From assembly GCF_002197685.1 (NCBI RefSeq), contig NZ_NBBI01000012.1, forward strand, positions 1 to 39,762: a stretch of 39,762 nt of DNA, written 5' to 3'. A model generated the notes under the pieces. It saw nothing but the letters and a program-made list of their open reading frames with translations. It had not been told where the DNA came from and ran no database searches. Shown here in pieces: positions 38,106 through 39,762 of this stretch; within the stretch, counting starts at the first letter, position 1, and each line of letters starts with the position of its first letter. The position numbers and the translations under genes were made by a program. The stretch is from Sphingomonas dokdonensis (GTDB lineage Bacteria; Pseudomonadota; Alphaproteobacteria; Sphingomonadales; Sphingomonadaceae).

Positions 38106-38690
38106 TCAGTCCTCCAGGTCGGCCAGCGCCGCCTTCACCGCGCGCGCCACCTGCCGGCTCGATCGCGCGAGCGCGGCCGGCGCCGCGTCCGCCGCGGCAT
38201 TGATCGCGATGCTCACCCGCACCTCGCGCCCACCCCCGCCGCTTCCCGGCGTCGGCAGCACCGATCCCGCGGCGGTCGGCACGAACAGCTCGGGGCCCCG
38301 CTCGCCGACCCAGAAGGGCCGCCCCGGCGACACTGGCCCGCCCGTCGCTCGCCCCGGTGCGCCAAGCGCCGCCAGCAGCACGCTCGCCAGCCCCCCGCCA
38401 ACGCCACCACTGCCGCGATCGCCGCCACCAACCAGGCTGCCGATGCCGACATGGAGCGCACTCGCGGCGATCTCCCCCATCGCCGCCAGCGCCACGCCTT
38501 TCAGATCCTCGAACCCCAGCTTGCCGCTGCGCACCGCACGCGCCAGCGTCGTCTCGATCGCCCGCCCGGCGCGATCCGCCCCCGCCGTCAGCGGCCCCTC
38601 CAGCGCCGCGCGCATCTCGCCCACGTCGCGCGCAAAGCCGGCGGCGTCGGCGCGCACGCCGACGACCATCCGATCCCAATCCTCATCCAT
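38106..38690 (-). CDS. Short tape measure-like GTA tail protein (gp11-like)
   Basis: A 194-residue protein that opens with DEDWDRMVVGVRADAAGFAR and a helical region, has a glycine-rich centre, and contains the tape-measure C-terminal motif GRPFWVGERGPELFVPTAAG. GTA tape measures are short because the tail is short. It overlaps the chaperone gene by eight bases and ends one base before the distal tail gene. Confidence 0.85.
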   Translation of the reverse strand: MDEDWDRMVVGVRADAAGFARDVGEMRAALEGPLTAGADRAGRAIETTLARAVRSGKLGFEDLKGVALAAMGEIAASALHVGIGSLVGGGDRGSGGVGGGLASVLLAALGAPGRATGGPVSPGRPFWVGERGPELFVPTAAGSVLPTPGSGGGGREVRVSIAINAAADAAPAALARSSRQVARAVKAALADLED

Positions 38691-38895
38691 CCGGAAATGC
38701 CCTTTTCAGCGCGGCGATCGTCGCCGCATCGGGCGGCGCGGCAGGGCCGTCCCCCGCCAGCGCCCGCACCAGCGCGCCAAGCTCCGCCGGCGTCGCCCGC
38801 CAAAAGGCGTCGGGCGACCAGCCGAACGCCACCCCCGCGAGGCCGGCCAGCCGCCCTGCGCCTTCCGCGAAGGTCCCGGCCCTGGCCAGGCTCAC
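38683..38895 (-). CDS. GTA tail assembly chaperone-like small protein
   Basis: A 70-residue protein with FGWSPDAFWRATPAELGALV, the pattern of the GTA/phage tail assembly chaperones (rcc01693-type). The start is GTG 38895, which overlaps the gp10-like stop as GTGA; the open frame upstream is a shadow. It is easily missed because of its size and non-ATG start. Confidence 0.82.
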   Translation of the reverse strand: MSLARAGTFAEGAGRLAGLAGVAFGWSPDAFWRATPAELGALVRALAGDGPAAPPDAATIAALKRAFPDG

Positions 38896-39206
38896 CGCCC
38901 CGCCACGATCTGCCCGATCAGCACCTTCAGCGCCGGCAGCGCCGCGGTCAGCCCGCCCGCCGCCACCGCCTCGCCCAGCGCCTCGCGCGTCAGCCCCGCC
39001 GGCCAATCGCGCCGGCAATGCCAGAACAGCGCCACCATCTCGCCCAGCGCCAGCCGCCCCTCGGCGGCCCGCTCCACCATCGCGAACAGCGGCCCGATCT
39101 CCGCCTCCGCCGCCACCAGCGCGGCAAAGCTCGGGCGCAGCACCAGCGTCTCGCCCGCGACGCGCACCGTGGCTTCGCCCCTCACCGGATTAGCCGCCCC
39201 GCTCAT
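38892..39206 (-). CDS. GTA gp10-like protein
   Basis: A 104-residue protein with AGETLVLRPSFAALVAAEAE and LGEMVALFWHCRRD, typical of the gene transfer agent family proteins that sit between the major tail protein and the chaperone. It is probably part of a tail assembly chaperone pair. Its ATG overlaps the major tail gene stop as ATGA. Confidence 0.82.
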   Translation of the reverse strand: MSGAANPVRGEATVRVAGETLVLRPSFAALVAAEAEIGPLFAMVERAAEGRLALGEMVALFWHCRRDWPAGLTREALGEAVAAGGLTAALPALKVLIGQIVAGR

Positions 39207-39610
39207 GCCGCCACCACCGGGCCGGAGCTTTCCAGGTTCACGGTGTAGCTGCGCTCGCCGTTGAAATCGCCGGCATAGTCCAGCCGCGTCACCAGAAAGC
39301 GCCCGGTCAGCGTCTCGCCGCTCTCGAAACTCAGCCGGTAATCGTCGATCACGCCGGCGAGCGCATTGTTCTTCACCCGCGTTTCCGCCGCCGACCCGGT
39401 GAACACCCCGGCCGCCGACACGCTGACGCTGCGCACGCCCGCGCCCGACAGCAGGTCGCGCCATCCGCCCGACCCCTTGTGCGTCACCACCACCGCCTCG
39501 CCGTTGATGCTCAGCTGCGTGGTGCGCATCCCCGCCACCGTCGCGAACGCCGGCACCGCCGCGCCATCGCCGACCTTCAGCAGAAACGCCGATCCTTTCT
39601 CCACCGCCAT
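39203..39610 (-). CDS. Phage major tail protein, TP901-1-like (GTA gp9-like)
   Basis: A 135-residue tail-tube protein. The family pattern is visible: KGSAFLLKVGDGAAVPAFAT, GMRTTQLSINGEAVVVTHKG, GGWRDLLSGAGVRSVSVSAAG and the C-terminal LTGRFLVTRLDYAGDFNGER. The frame has a TTG two codons upstream, but the ATG at 39610 with GGGAGG before it is the start. The start region is copied in inverted form at the window end. Confidence 0.88.
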   Translation of the reverse strand: MAVEKGSAFLLKVGDGAAVPAFATVAGMRTTQLSINGEAVVVTHKGSGGWRDLLSGAGVRSVSVSAAGVFTGSAAETRVKNNALAGVIDDYRLSFESGETLTGRFLVTRLDYAGDFNGERSYTVNLESSGPVVAA

Positions 39611-39762
39611 GCTCAATCCTCCCGATACAGTTTCACCGCGAACTCGCCCGTCGCGGTCCAGCGGTCGCCGCCCCCGCTTTTCACCACACGCGACCGCTGG
39701 ACCGCGACGGGCGAGTTCGCGGTGAAACTGTATCGGGAGGATTGAGCATGGCGGTGGAGAAA
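39596..39762. repeat. Perfect 73-bp inverted repeat at the window end
   Basis: The arm 39596-39668 is matched exactly, in inverted orientation, by 39690-39762, with a 21-base spacer (39669-39689). The arms hold the start of the major tail gene and the end of the gene before it. Because this copies coding sequence backwards, an assembly or read fold-back artefact is the most likely cause; the arms may continue past the window edge. Confidence 0.9.
39613..39689 (-). CDS. Partial C-terminus of the upstream tail gene (gp8-like)
   Basis: On the minus strand a frame ending at the TGA at 39613 encodes about 25 codons with VKSGGGDRWTATGEF followed by AVKLYRED, read up to the point where the inverted copy begins at 39690. 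By position, just before the major tail protein, it should be the gp8-like (DUF3168-type) tail completion gene. Too little remains to confirm the family. Confidence 0.5.

Noticed and set aside
37085..38203. A 372-codon plus-strand open frame opposite the distal tail gene
   Set aside because: No domain features; it overlaps two minus-strand GTA genes with clear family matches.
39596..39762. Terminal repeat read as a phage attachment site or linear telomere
   Set aside because: The arms are a copy of coding sequence at a gene boundary and lack integrase or telomere-resolvase context; a fold-back artefact explains it better.

Overview
The window reads as chromosomal DNA of an alphaproteobacterium, most likely a sphingomonad (Sphingomonas or a close relative). 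The grounds are high GC, a CcrM adenine methyltransferase, a MucR/Ros-type regulator, a DUF4167 protein, OmpA, and a gene transfer agent (GTA) tail-gene cluster with sphingomonad-style genes (DUF2793, DUF2460, DUF2163). The genus is inferred from gene content and protein style; no rRNA or tRNA gene was found.

Layout. 1-244 is a leader without a gene. 245-2532 carries a polysaccharide flippase (+), a CBS-domain protein (-) and a small membrane protein (+). 2643-7046 is a minus-strand block: hisS, prfA and prmC in tight succession, then a DUF4167 protein with a TTG start. 7145-9689 holds an M61 peptidase and inorganic pyrophosphatase (+), closed by an unusual terminator with a 21-bp duplication. 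9765-11546 holds an SMR transporter, a GNAT acetyltransferase and an EamA transporter (-). 11770-13115 is a MucR-like regulator coupled to an MpaB/DUF2236 oxygenase. A dicarboxylate symporter (-), glmM (+), nadA (-) and a small Excalibur-domain protein (+) follow to 17583.

17711-21311 (-) looks like one operon: a BlaI-type repressor, an M56 (BlaR1-like) membrane peptidase, a metallo-beta-lactamase-fold hydrolase and a DUF4230 membrane protein. Two BlaI-type operators exactly 21 bp apart precede it. FtsK (-) and rnhB (+) diverge at about 24 kb. ccrM, folP, an NRDE/TANGO2 protein, an RBBP9-like protein that appears to have lost its catalytic serine, and purE-purK run on the plus strand to 30192. 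Four GANTC sites (the CcrM target) lie just before ccrM.

After a gene-free stretch come OmpA (-) and a minus-strand run of GTA/phage-tail genes. In transcription order these are a partial gp8-like end, major tail protein, gp10-like protein, tail chaperone, short tape measure, distal tail protein (DUF2460 fused to a large N-terminal enzyme-like region), hub (DUF2163), NlpC/P60 peptidase, megatron-type baseplate protein and DUF2793. Most adjacent genes overlap by a few bases, which implies one transcript. The last 167 bases form a perfect 73-bp inverted repeat with a 21-bp loop that copies the start of the major tail gene backwards; a fold-back assembly artefact is the likeliest cause.

No entirely new system is evident. 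The points most worth follow-up are the GTA distal-tail fusion, the BlaI-M56-MBL-DUF4230 operon, the GANTC cluster at ccrM, and the related palindromic elements between genes.
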